A DNA stretch of 64,000 nucleotides, taken from positions 62,001-126,000 of the forward strand of contig CAZXFI010000001.1 in NCBI GenBank assembly GCA_964640225.1. The letters are read 5' to 3'. Position numbers and translations under genes: made by a program. This DNA is from JAGLWW01 sp964640225 (GTDB lineage Archaea > Aenigmatarchaeota > Aenigmatarchaeia > PWEA01 > JAGHBM01). Every line of letters begins with the position of its first letter. Position 1 is the first letter of the stretch. This document shows, piece by piece, positions 16,166-23,517 of this stretch. Under the pieces are notes generated by a model. The model was not told where the DNA came from. It made no database searches and was given only the letters and a program-made list of their open reading frames with translations.

Positions 16166-17426
16166 GCCTGCCACCTGACCACGCAAGGAGGTTCTTCCTC
16201 CCGGGCTTTTCCTCGCTTTCTTTCTCAAAAAACTCCTTTACATTCTCTTCCTCGCCGGACTCTTCCGCGCCCTCCGTCTCCCTCTCGGACGGCTCTCCCG
16301 CGGCTTCCCGGGATTCACCTGAAAGAAGGTGCACCATGGCCGAATCCACGCTGCCCTCCACCAGGAGGTCAAAAATTTCCTCGTATTTGGCCGAAATCCC
16401 CAGCTCCTTCATGTTCTCCCTCAGAATGCGGAAGCCCATCTCCTCAACGCTTATCCTGCTTTCCCTTATGTCCTTCAGCAGCTTCATCTTGCTCTCCATG
16501 GCCTCGTCCGAAACCCTTGATGAGACAGACAATATCATTCTTTTCCCGTGCTTTTCCTTTACGGGAGAGAAATCCAGCTCCTTCCCCTTTTCCAGCCTTC
16601 CGGTTACCCTTATCCTGACAAGGGGCTTCTTTTTCTCCTTTATTCCCTGCAGGTAAGTGTCAATCTCCTCCATTACGTCACCCCCAAGCTTGAACTCCCT
16701 GTAGAAAACCTTCCTGGGGGACTCCAGCTCCACGAACTCAATGCCTTTTTTCGTGTCCACTATGTAGAATCCCTTGGGGAATTTTGCCTCGGTCTTGTTC
16801 ACCTGGGTGGTTACGGTGGAACCCGGTATTATGAATGGCTTTCCCATGACCTCGGTCTTCTCGGGCCAGTGTATGTGCCCCGACACGTAAAGATCAAACC
16901 CCTCCGGCAGGTCCTCCAGCTTCAGGGAAGGAGGTTCCACCGGGTTGTAGATGTAGGGCTGTATGGACTGGTGAAGCATGAATATGTTGTAGCCCTCCGC
17001 GGGCTTCGGGTTCCACTGGAGAAGCACCTCCTTCGCGTAGGCCTCGGGCACCCCGCTCATTCCGTGGACCGTGATTTTCTCGCCCTTTATCTCGTAGCTC
17101 TCGGACTCGCAGTGCAGGTGCTTCAGGAATCCCGCGTGCTCCAGCCCCTCCACGCAGTTTATGAGCCCCTTGCCTCTTCTTTCGTGCGTTCCGTGTATTG
17201 CCGCCACGGGAATTTTCAGCTTTGAAAAAATAGCTAGGGCCCCTGCCCAGTCCTCGGGCCTCGGTATTTTCTGGTCAAATATGTCCCCGGGCAGGATTAT
17301 CAGGTCGCAGTCCCTGGCCTTCCCGAAGGCCTCCTCAGCGGCCTCCCAGCAGTCCCCAGACCTTTCTGTGTCCCTTCCGAAACCGAAGTGAAGGTCAGAA
17401 ATAACAGCTATTCTTGCCAACAACAC
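16158..17426 (-). CDS. mre11: Mre11 nuclease
   Basis: A 422-residue Mre11/SbcD protein. Phosphoesterase motifs appear in order: ISDLHFG (9-15), LPGDIFDQ (about 45-52), a variant GTHERRG where GNHD is usual (about 80), FMLHQS, and VSGHIHWPE. The metal-binding His of the third motif is kept, but Asn is replaced by Thr. The middle is the capping domain. The last 60 residues are very acidic (EPSERETEGAEESGEEE) and probably disordered before the Rad50-binding tail. Mre11 is a Mn-dependent exo/endonuclease at double-strand breaks. The gene is co-transcribed with rad50, which overlaps its end. Confidence 0.93.
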   Translation of the reverse strand: MLLARIAVISDLHFGFGRDTERSGDCWEAAEEAFGKARDCDLIILPGDIFDQKIPRPEDWAGALAIFSKLKIPVAAIHGTHERRGKGLINCVEGLEHAGFLKHLHCESESYEIKGEKITVHGMSGVPEAYAKEVLLQWNPKPAEGYNIFMLHQSIQPYIYNPVEPPSLKLEDLPEGFDLYVSGHIHWPEKTEVMGKPFIIPGSTVTTQVNKTEAKFPKGFYIVDTKKGIEFVELESPRKVFYREFKLGGDVMEEIDTYLQGIKEKKKPLVRIRVTGRLEKGKELDFSPVKEKHGKRMILSVSSRVSDEAMESKMKLLKDIRESRISVEEMGFRILRENMKELGISAKYEEIFDLLVEGSVDSAMVHLLSGESREAAGEPSERETEGAEESGEEENVKEFFEKESEEKPGRKNLLAWSGGRHD

Positions 17427-17468
17427 ACCCCCGATAAGACAAAATAGGGGGCTGAAGAAATAAAAAGT

Positions 17469-17585
17469 TTAGAGAAACCTGTCCAGCCTTACTCCCTTGG
17501 ATAAAAATTCAGAAAGAGGCACCTGCCTCATATTGGCCGCGGTTTCCATGCTCCTGTCATCTTTCCACTTGCTGATTTCCATCAT
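17469..17585 (-). CDS. small ORF upstream of mre11 on the same strand
   Basis: A 38-codon frame (MMEISKWKDDRSMETAANMRQ...) precedes mre11 by about 40 bases on the minus strand, with the ribosome-like sequence GGGGGTG 2-8 bases before the ATG. The product would be a small, mildly basic protein with no cysteines or membrane segment. I recognise no family. A TTAATATA-like TATA element lies further upstream near 17635. It may be the first gene of the mre11-rad50 transcript or a leader ORF. Confidence 0.4.
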   Translation of the reverse strand: MMEISKWKDDRSMETAANMRQVPLSEFLSKGVRLDRFL

Positions 17586-17699
17586 CACACCCCCAAAAAA
17601 CACTAACAAGTCTTTCTCTTTCATACTTAAAAAGATTAATATACAAAAGAATACAATACCCTTTCGGTAGTGAACTCCGCAATTTATTAATTAAAAAAC

Positions 17700-17770
17700 C
17701 GAATTGTTATTAGGCGAGAAAAATGAGCGAAATTAAAATTTCGTATTTTTTAACGGTGGTTAAAAAATGA
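17700..17770 (+). promoter_or_regulatory. proS leader: mini-ORF with hairpin and T-tract
   Basis: A 15-codon frame (17723-17770, MSEIKISYFLTVVKK) ends in TGA that overlaps the proS ATG (ATGA). Inside it lies an inverted repeat CGAAATT / AATTTCG (17728-17743) followed by TATTTTTTAA (17744-17753), which has the form of an intrinsic terminator. The frame starts ATGAGCGAA, the same nine bases as proS itself, as if the start had been duplicated. There are no proline codons, so classical proline attenuation is not indicated. Coupled translation could override the hairpin. Confidence 0.45.
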
Positions 17771-19194
17771 GCGAAGAGCTTGGAATGACTTTCAAGAAAA
17801 AGAACTTCAATGAGTGGTATCTGGAGGCCATAAAAAAGGCCGGTATGGCCGATTACTCCCCGGTATCCGGGTGCATGGTGATAAGGCCTTACACCTACAG
17901 GATATGGGAGAGAATCCAGGCCCTCCTAAACGAAAGGTTTGACAGGCTGGGCGTAAAGAACGCCTACTTCCCCGTTTTCATACCCGAGCGGCTCCTAAAG
18001 AAGGAGGAGGAGCATGTGGAAGGCTTCACCCCCGAGGTCGCCTGGGTGACGGAGACAGGCTCTTCCAAGCTGGAGGAAAGGCTGGCTGTAAGGCCCACAT
18101 CCGAGACAATCATGTACGATTCCTACTCCAGGTGGATACGCTCCTGGAGAGACCTGCCCCTGAAAATCAACCAGTGGGTCAACGTAGTCCGCTGGGAGTT
18201 CAAGCACCCGATACTTTTCCTCAGGAGCCGAGAATTCCTGTGGCAAGAGGGGCACACGGCTTACGCTGACAAGGAGGACGCGGAAAAGGAGGTTCTGGAA
18301 ATCCTGGAGGTTTACAGGGAGGTTGTTGAAGACTACATGGCCATACCCTCGGTGAAGGGGAGGAAGTCGGAAAAGGAGAAATTCGCTGGCGGAGAGTACA
18401 CCGTGACGCTGGAGCACCTGCTTCCCAACGGCAAAGCCATACAGGGGCCCGATTCCCACCACCTGGGGCAGAATTTCTCAAAGGTTTTTGATGTCAAGTT
18501 CCTGGACAGGAACGAGAAGGAAGAATACGTGTGGCAGAACTCGTGGGGATTCTCCACCCGCCAGCTGGGAATAATGTTCGCGGTGCACGGCGACGACAAG
18601 GGGCTTGTAATACCTCCCAAGGTAGCCCCGGTGCAGGTGGTTATAATCCCCATTTACAGGGAAGACACCAAAAAGGAAGTCCTGAAACAGGCCGGCAAAA
18701 TCCGGGACTCCCTTGCAAAAAAATTTTTAACAGAGTTGGACGACAGGGACTGGTACACCCCGGGTTTCAAGTTCAACGAATGGGAACTGAAAGGGGTGCC
18801 CCTGAGGATAGAGATAGGGCCGAAGGACATGAAAAAGGGGCAGGCGATTCTTGTAAGAAGAGATACCGGGGAAAAGAAGGCCGTCGGTACCAAGGATTTG
18901 GCAAAGGAAACGAAGAAAACGCTTGACTCGGTGCAGAAAAGCCTGTTTGAAAAGGCCCGGAAATTCATGGAAGAACACACAAAAGAAGTTGAGAATTATG
19001 ACGGGCTGAAGAAGAACCTGGAAGGAAACTGGATAATCGCCCCGTGGTGCGGTTCCGTCTCATGTGAGGAAAAGGTGAAGGACGAAACAGGGGCCAAAAT
19101 CACCAACATACCCTTCGGTCTCAAGGCAAAGGGAAAATGCGTTGTATGCGGGAAAAAGGCCGGGCACGCGGCCTGCTTCGGAAAGAGCTACTAG
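17767..19194 (+). CDS. proS: prolyl-tRNA synthetase, archaeal/eukaryal type
   Basis: A 475-residue class II synthetase that charges tRNA-Pro. Class II motif 2 region (VVRWEFKHPILFLRSREFLWQEGH, near 140-163) and RPTSETIMY (about 110) are intact. The anticodon-binding domain (PVQVVIIPIY onward) and the short C-terminal zinc-binding domain (WCGSVSCEE, CVVCGKKAGHAACFGKSY) mark the archaeal/eukaryal ProS form ending in tyrosine. Length is typical. A 15-codon frame with a hairpin lies directly upstream and shares ATGA with this start. The gene ends 4 bases into the convergent PurF-like gene. Confidence 0.96.
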   Translation: MSEELGMTFKKKNFNEWYLEAIKKAGMADYSPVSGCMVIRPYTYRIWERIQALLNERFDRLGVKNAYFPVFIPERLLKKEEEHVEGFTPEVAWVTETGSSKLEERLAVRPTSETIMYDSYSRWIRSWRDLPLKINQWVNVVRWEFKHPILFLRSREFLWQEGHTAYADKEDAEKEVLEILEVYREVVEDYMAIPSVKGRKSEKEKFAGGEYTVTLEHLLPNGKAIQGPDSHHLGQNFSKVFDVKFLDRNEKEEYVWQNSWGFSTRQLGIMFAVHGDDKGLVIPPKVAPVQVVIIPIYREDTKKEVLKQAGKIRDSLAKKFLTELDDRDWYTPGFKFNEWELKGVPLRIEIGPKDMKKGQAILVRRDTGEKKAVGTKDLAKETKKTLDSVQKSLFEKARKFMEEHTKEVENYDGLKKNLEGNWIIAPWCGSVSCEEKVKDETGAKITNIPFGLKAKGKCVVCGKKAGHAACFGKSY

Positions 19195-20570
19195 TCAAAT
19201 GGATTTTCCCCTGTTATGCACATGGTGCAAAGATGTTTTTTCGGCAAACCCACCGCCCTGACCACGTTCTCAACTGTGTTGTAATATACCTTGTTTATGG
19301 AGGGCAGATTCCCGGCCACTTCTTCGCCTATTTCAAACACATCCCTGTATTCCATGCCGCCTGCGGCCAGCTTCTTGTTGAATTCATCCGAATGGCAGGA
19401 ATAGAATATCGGGGCATAGCTTACCAGAAGCTCAACCTCCTTGGCTCCCGCGTTCAGAAGCGTCCTTGACACGGCCTCGCTTATGGTGCCCCTTACAACG
19501 CTGTCGTCCCCGAACATGACTTTTTTTCCTCTAACCACTTCTTTTATGGGGTTGTGCTTCAACGTGGCGGCCTGAACCCTTTCACTGGGGTCCGGTATTA
19601 TGTACGTGCGACCTATGTACTGGTTCTTTATCAGCCCCTCGTCAAGAGGCATTCCAGTTGCCTCGTGCACTCCCAGTGCCACAGACCTGCCTGAATCCGG
19701 TATGCCTATAATAACCTTGTCTTTATTCTTCCTTATGCCGTGCAAATCCACCAGCAAATGCCCGAGTTTTTTTCTGACCGTGTGGGAGGTCTTTCCCTCA
19801 ATAACCGCGTCTGGCCTTGCGGTGTAAACCCACTCAAAAACGCAGTGCCTCCTCTCCGAAGGCAAGGCCTGTTTCTTGTAAAAATCCTGGTCAAAGCCGA
19901 TGATTTCTCCCGGAACAACATCCCTCCTTTCTATAAACTCTTCCCCGAAATTCTCAAACATGTCAATTGATCCGGACTCCGAGGCAACGTAAAGGGAATC
20001 CTTTGTCCTTCCAATGTACATGGGCCTCACTCCTCTCTTGTCCCTTCCCCCGATAAGCTGGCTCCTCTGTTCCTTCTTGTCCCTTACCCCCATGACAAAG
20101 GAAAAATACGCCCTGTCAAGCTCTTTCATTGTATCGGCAAGAGAATCCTTTATGTCGCCGTATTGTTCGGTTTTTTCCAGAAAAAGCCTTCCGAAAATTT
20201 CCTCATCGGTGGAAGCCCTGAACCCGTGATCTTTGTTTACTTCCCCGCGGTTCAGAACAAAACCGTTTATTGATACGGAAATTTCGTAATTTTCATTCTC
20301 AGAGATTGTGGGGGGTATGTCCTTTCTTTCAACTTTTTCGCTCCCCAGGTGGCCCACGGCCACATAGTCGGTTGGGTGAATGAAAGACTTGAAGAGTTCT
20401 TCATGGAATACCTTTGATATAAGCCTCTTTCCCTTGTAAGTCCTTAGCGAATGGTTTCCCATGGCGGAAATTCCCACGTTTTCCTGCCCACGGTGCTGGG
20501 TCTGGAAAAGAGCCTGGTGGGCATAAATGCTGGCATTATCCTTGGAGTAGATACCCACGATTCCGGACAT
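19191..20570 (-). CDS. purF: PurF-like phosphoribosyltransferase with degenerate glutaminase
   Basis: A 459-residue relative of amidophosphoribosyltransferase, which makes phosphoribosylamine from PRPP and glutamine in purine synthesis. The body aligns well: QHRGQENVGI, an NG oxyanion pair (SINGFVLN), TDEEIF, the cysteines of the 4Fe-4S cluster (HCVFEWVY, YSCHSDE, LCTMCITG) and the PRPP loop GDDSVVRGT. But the N-terminal nucleophile Cys2 is Ser (MSGIVG, codon TCC), and the substrate-binding Arg of GHxRYST is missing (GHLGSEK). The glutaminase half is thus probably inactive or altered; ammonia-dependent activity or another role is possible. No other purine gene is in the window. The gene appears leaderless and shares a TATA region with tRNA-Arg. 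Confidence 0.8.
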   Translation of the reverse strand: MSGIVGIYSKDNASIYAHQALFQTQHRGQENVGISAMGNHSLRTYKGKRLISKVFHEELFKSFIHPTDYVAVGHLGSEKVERKDIPPTISENENYEISVSINGFVLNRGEVNKDHGFRASTDEEIFGRLFLEKTEQYGDIKDSLADTMKELDRAYFSFVMGVRDKKEQRSQLIGGRDKRGVRPMYIGRTKDSLYVASESGSIDMFENFGEEFIERRDVVPGEIIGFDQDFYKKQALPSERRHCVFEWVYTARPDAVIEGKTSHTVRKKLGHLLVDLHGIRKNKDKVIIGIPDSGRSVALGVHEATGMPLDEGLIKNQYIGRTYIIPDPSERVQAATLKHNPIKEVVRGKKVMFGDDSVVRGTISEAVSRTLLNAGAKEVELLVSYAPIFYSCHSDEFNKKLAAGGMEYRDVFEIGEEVAGNLPSINKVYYNTVENVVRAVGLPKKHLCTMCITGENPFD

Positions 20571-20587
20571 ATAAGATAGGAGGCCCT

Positions 20588-20602
20588 GAAAACATTTAAA
20601 CC
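20588..20602. promoter_or_regulatory. shared bidirectional TATA box
   Basis: A symmetric ACATTTAAACC lies 30 bases before tRNA-Arg (20627, plus strand) and about 20-25 bases before the PurF-like ATG (20570, minus strand). Since only 56 bases separate the two genes and TTTAAA is palindromic, one box may serve both directions. Confidence 0.45.
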
Positions 20603-20664
20603 TTTACTCCACAAAACTTATTTCATGGGCCCGTGGCGTAACCGGATAACGCGCTCGGCTTCGG

Positions 20665-20712
20665 ACAAGCTTTTTAGAAAAAAGCTTGAGCAAAAACACG
20701 GAAACAGGGGAA
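20665..20712 (+). other. tRNA-Arg intron 1 (anticodon loop 37/38)
   Basis: A 48-base intron opening with a hairpin AAGCTTTTT / AAAAAGCTT and then GAGCAAAAAC. The same elements occur in the anticodon-loop intron of tRNA-Glu and the first D-loop intron of tRNA-Leu. Confidence 0.8.
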
Positions 20713-20734
20713 ACCGAGAGACTGGGGGTTCGAA

Positions 20735-20812
20735 AACAAAAACCTTTTGGAAAAAGGTTCTTGTATCTCCAAAACCTGGAAACGCAAAGCGTTTCCCAGT
20801 GGGGAACGAAAT
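20735..20812 (+). other. tRNA-Arg intron 2 (T-loop 59/60)
   Basis: A 78-base intron that splits the T-loop after TTCGAA. It contains a CCTTTT / AAAAAGG hairpin, then CCAAAACCTGGAAA and a GCAAAGCGTTTCCCA segment. A related sequence follows the tRNA gene at 20830. Confidence 0.72.
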
Positions 20813-20829
20813 TCCCTCCGGGCTCACCA

Positions 20830-20925
20830 ACAAATCCTTTTTTAGAAAAAGGCTTTGTAATTTGGAACAAGGTTCCAAGATTCCCAAAAACCTGGAAAAG
20901 CCCTGCTTTTCCCAAATAAAACGTT
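20830..20925 (+). repeat. intron-like repeat downstream of tRNA-Arg
   Basis: Immediately after the encoded CCA lies a sequence that follows the T-loop intron of the same tRNA element by element: AACAAA, then CCTTTT..GAAAAAGG, TTTGTA, CCCAAAAACCTGGAAAA and GCTTTTCCCA. Differences are substitutions and small insertions. It is outside any recognisable tRNA, so it is a diverged copy of the intron or a related processed element. Confidence 0.55.
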
Positions 20926-21013
20926 TAAAAGCATTTGAAAACACAAAATAAAGGTAAGTTGAAGCACATGAAATGTGCTTATTTTCAATTTGCTCCCATA
21001 GTCTAGTGGCCAA

Positions 21014-21058
21014 AACTCAAGGAGTTTTGTACTCCAGCAATAATGCTGAAGTGGCCAA
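21014..21058 (+). other. tRNA-Glu intron 1 (D-loop)
   Basis: A 45-base intron in the D-loop; the exact ends are ambiguous because AGTGGCCAA occurs on both sides (21005-21013 and 21050-21058). Inside are two hairpins, AAAACTC/GAGTTTT and CAGCA/TGCTG. The same two-hairpin plan and GGCCA boundary occur in the second D-loop intron of tRNA-Leu. Confidence 0.78.
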
Positions 21059-21074
21059 GGATGCTGGCCTCTCG

Positions 21075-21121
21075 TAAGCTTTTTGGGAAAAAGCTTAAGC
21101 AAAAACCAAAAGCTTTAAGAA
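21075..21121 (+). other. tRNA-Glu intron 2 (anticodon loop 37/38)
   Basis: A 47-base intron with hairpin AAGCTTTTT / AAAAAGCTT, then AAGCAAAAAC and AAAAGCTTT. It closely matches the first D-loop intron of tRNA-Leu and, in its first 30 bases, intron 1 of tRNA-Arg. Confidence 0.85.
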
Positions 21122-21183
21122 AGCCAGAGACCGGGGTTCAAATCCCCGTGGGAGCACCACCTTTAAAACTAAATTATGGATTT

Positions 21184-22974
21184 CTAATCTCCGGCCCACT
21201 TCCAACTCTTAGAGCCCTGGGAGCCAAGCCCGAACAAATTCAATGCCTTGTTAAAGAAATCAACTATTGTGTTGTAGAACTCGTCCAATGGATTATAGCT
21301 TTTTTCAGAATATCCCACTCCGCCTCCTCCACCGCCCCCGCCACTGCCTCCGGATGTGGTTGTAGTGGTTGATTCGGATAGGGACGTAGTGGTGAACGTG
21401 GAGGTAGAAGTTGTGGAAGAAACGATCGTAGTTTCAACAGTAGTTGTCTCTGCGGTAGAAGAGGAAGACGTAAAGACAGTAGACGTGGAAGAGGTAGTTG
21501 TGCATATTGTGGTGGTGGAACCTCCAGACAATGGCGCGAGCGAGGGTCCAAGATCGCCCGGAGCGCCGGTTTTTCTTTCACTGTACCACTGGTTCCATGT
21601 CCTGTATCCGGTGTTTACCCCGTCTGTATCAAAAACCTGCACGGTGCCTCTACGATTTAAACCGCCTATGGATTTAACCCCCATTCCAACTATTTCATTT
21701 AATCCGTCATTGTCAATGTCCTGGACTATCATCTGGTTCAAATAAACATTCAAATCCTGTTTTATATCAAAATCATGGGCGCCCGGATTCCACTGGTAAA
21801 TGACCAACCAGCCCCGGTTTAATCCGCTGGTAAATCCTATAAGCTCCATTTCATTGCCATTTCCGTTTTGCCACACGTTCCCAATGGCAAGAGGGTGGCT
21901 GTAACCAACTCCGCTTGCAGCCCAAACAGGGGAGTAATCCTCCATTTTCCAGTCTCCCAAATCAAAAATATCAGCGCCACTGTTTTTGTTGTTGTCGCCG
22001 CTAATCAGTTCAAGATTGCCGTCTCCGTCAATGTCGTAGACATTGTTATTGTCATGGGCGCCGAAATTTGGTATATTCTCCTGCCACTTTCCAGTCATCG
22101 GAGACATTGTTGAGCCGTCGACAACGCCTATACCGTCACCGGCCTGGTCTGTTATTACCACATCTAAAACTCCGTCACCGTCAACATCCACTATTGTTGA
22201 ACAGTGACTGCTGCAATATATGGATTTCCATGCATGCATTATGTTCAAACTACTGTCCAGTTGCATCAAACCGTTGCAACTATCACCGCCACTGCCTCCC
22301 CTGTCTGTGTCAAATATTTCAACAGTCCCGTCACCATCCAAATCCCAGCCTGTAAATCCCCCGTGGCAAGTGTGGCAGGCGACCGGCTCCGATTCTATTA
22401 TTGCACCGTCCGTGCCCCTGAATTTCATTACCGGAGAAACGGCACCGTTGCCTGACACGTAAATGTAAACTGTTCCGGCCTCCTTTAAAAGCAGGGGGTG
22501 CTTGTCTTTTCTCCCGTGGGTGGTTGGATTGTTGTGATTGGGGTCATTCCAGTAATCCCATTTCATAGTGCCTGATTCGGCCTCAAACACCGCGACCTGG
22601 TTCATACCGCATGCGACCAGCTCAAGCTTCCCGTCCTGGTCCACATCGCCAAGTTCCACGACGGTATGACGGCCCAAACCGTTGCTTGTATAAACCCATT
22701 CCAAAGCCCCTGTCTGCCCATCCAAGCATATCACGAAACCTGGATGCGGCTCGCCGCTTCCTGCATCTGTTCCACCGGCCTGGAATATTTCGTGGTATCC
22801 ATCGCCGTCCACATCCGCAGTAACAGGCAACGTGCTGCTGCTGTACGAAGAGGACAATCCTGTATGCACAGACGTGTCTGTATACCACTTTAGAGAAATG
22901 TCTGCATTTACAGGAACTGCCATGAAAACAATCATAACAACAGGAAGTAGCTTGAGATATCTCGTTTGCCGCAC
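21184..22974 (-). CDS. secreted FG-GAP/VCBS repeat beta-propeller protein
   Basis: A 596-residue exported protein. A signal peptide occupies residues 1-24 (MRQTRYLKLLPVVMIV, AVPVNA cleavage-like). The body holds several DxDGDG calcium-binding repeats (DVDGDGYHE, DLDGDGTVE, DVDGDGVLD, DIDGDGNLE, DIDNDGLNE) spaced about 60-80 residues apart, typical of an integrin-like FG-GAP propeller. Then comes a Ser/Thr-rich stalk (about 490-540), a glycine run and an amphipathic C-terminal helix. The stalk is probably glycosylated. Such proteins act in adhesion or surface display; the partner is unknown. It runs toward the tRNA-Glu gene and ends 24 bases from it. Confidence 0.82.
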   Translation of the reverse strand: MRQTRYLKLLPVVMIVFMAVPVNADISLKWYTDTSVHTGLSSSYSSSTLPVTADVDGDGYHEIFQAGGTDAGSGEPHPGFVICLDGQTGALEWVYTSNGLGRHTVVELGDVDQDGKLELVACGMNQVAVFEAESGTMKWDYWNDPNHNNPTTHGRKDKHPLLLKEAGTVYIYVSGNGAVSPVMKFRGTDGAIIESEPVACHTCHGGFTGWDLDGDGTVEIFDTDRGGSGGDSCNGLMQLDSSLNIMHAWKSIYCSSHCSTIVDVDGDGVLDVVITDQAGDGIGVVDGSTMSPMTGKWQENIPNFGAHDNNNVYDIDGDGNLELISGDNNKNSGADIFDLGDWKMEDYSPVWAASGVGYSHPLAIGNVWQNGNGNEMELIGFTSGLNRGWLVIYQWNPGAHDFDIKQDLNVYLNQMIVQDIDNDGLNEIVGMGVKSIGGLNRRGTVQVFDTDGVNTGYRTWNQWYSERKTGAPGDLGPSLAPLSGGSTTTICTTTSSTSTVFTSSSSTAETTTVETTIVSSTTSTSTFTTTSLSESTTTTTSGGSGGGGGGGGVGYSEKSYNPLDEFYNTIVDFFNKALNLFGLGSQGSKSWKWAGD

Positions 22975-23023
22975 CTCATTTAGTTATGAAATTCGGGTTA
23001 TTAAAAAATTTCAAAGCCCGAAT

Positions 23024-23131
23024 TCATACGTAACCGGTAATGTACTCGGGAGAATCCGGCTTTTTCATCGGCTTGAACGGGTACTTCTTTAACAGTTCCA
23101 TTTTCCGGTCAAATTCTTCCAGATTTCTCAT
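23024..23131 (-). CDS. small ORF of unknown function
   Basis: A 35-codon frame (MRNLEEFDRKMELLKKYPF...) on the minus strand, between the FG-GAP protein and a small zinc-ribbon gene. An ATTTAAATC-like TATA element lies about 50 bases upstream (near 23182-23190, read on the minus strand). The product is charged, with a Lys-Pro-rich middle (KYPFKPMKKP). No family is recognised, and the short length makes it uncertain. Confidence 0.35.
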   Translation of the reverse strand: MRNLEEFDRKMELLKKYPFKPMKKPDSPEYITGYV

Positions 23132-23218
23132 GATGCGGTAAAAGCAGGACATTTCTTGCACCTGTTCAATATTAAGACCTGAAAAGATTTAAAACAGCGG
23201 ATCCGGACAAGAACTGAA

Positions 23219-23248
23219 TAAAAACCTCTGAAAAAACCTGTTTCAGAG
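23219..23248 (-). terminator. terminator of the zinc-ribbon gene
   Basis: A perfect 8-bp inverted repeat CTCTGAAA / TTTCAGAG (23226-23248) lies 5 bases after the stop of the minus-strand gene at 23253; on that strand it is followed by TTTTTATT. Confidence 0.55.
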
Positions 23249-23252
23249 CAGT

Positions 23253-23411
23253 TTAGTTTTTGAAACAGTTTGTGAAAAAACCCGGCCTTAACTCCCCGTC
23301 CATGCCTCTTAAGGTATCCCTGCATACGGTGCAAAGCCAGGTGCCGTCCGACCTCTGGAGAAACGGGCTGAAGTTCTCGCACCTTTCGCAGAATCCGCTT
23401 ATTTTCTTCAT
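23253..23411 (-). CDS. small zinc-ribbon protein
   Basis: A 52-residue protein from the ATG at 23411 (MKKISGFCERCENF). Two CxxC pairs, CERC at about 8-11 and CTVC at about 27-30, are 15 residues apart and would bind one zinc ion. The tail is basic. A TATA-like CTATAAAC lies about 22 bases upstream and GGGGG just before the ATG, so the start is well placed; a longer in-frame start at 23456 is unlikely. A hairpin terminator follows the stop. Function unknown; nucleic-acid or protein binding would be typical for this fold. Confidence 0.6.
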   Translation of the reverse strand: MKKISGFCERCENFSPFLQRSDGTWLCTVCRDTLRGMDGELRPGFFTNCFKN

Positions 23412-23517
23412 TCCAACCCCCACTGAGTTTATAGAAGTAGGAACACGGTTCTTCATCCTTCCATTGATATATGGGAACGGATGCTTAAATTATTTTGCCT
23501 TTTTCAGGTCCTAAAGT

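Larger units (their letters stand above)
20627..20829 (+). tRNA. tRNA-Arg (anticodon TCG) with two introns
   Basis: The acceptor GGGCCCG (20627-20633) pairs with CGGGCTC (20819-20825) with one G-U pair; A73 and an encoded CCA follow. The D stem GCGT/ACGC, anticodon stem CTCGG/CCGAG, loop CTTCGG-A with anticodon TCG (20661-20663), and T stem GGGGG/CCCTC all form once two introns are removed. Exons are 20627-20664, 20713-20734 and 20813-20829, giving a 77-base tRNA with T-loop TTCGAAT. The first intron is at the usual 37/38 site; the second lies in the T-loop at 59/60. Confidence 0.88.
20992..21159 (+). tRNA. tRNA-Glu (anticodon CTC) with two introns
   Basis: Acceptor GCTCCCA pairs with TGGGAGC, followed by A and an encoded CCA. 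The D stem GTCT/GGAT, anticodon stem CTGGC/GCCAG with loop carrying CTC (21071-21073), T stem CGGGG/CCCCG and T-loop TTCAAAT form after removal of two introns. Exons are approximately 20992-21013, 21059-21074 and 21122-21159, giving a 76-base tRNA. One intron is in the D-loop, bounded by a direct repeat of AGTGGCCAA; the other is at the canonical 37/38 position. It lies 162 bases after tRNA-Arg. Confidence 0.9.

Noticed and set aside
11441..17426. A NurA nuclease among the unknown genes at 13083 and 13356
   Set aside because: Neither product shows the NurA acidic motifs or size; the 13356 product is mainly coiled coil.
17469..17585. C/D box guide RNA in the mre11 upstream region
   Set aside because: GTGATGA and CTGA can be found but spacing is loose and the sequence is better explained as a short frame with a ribosome site.
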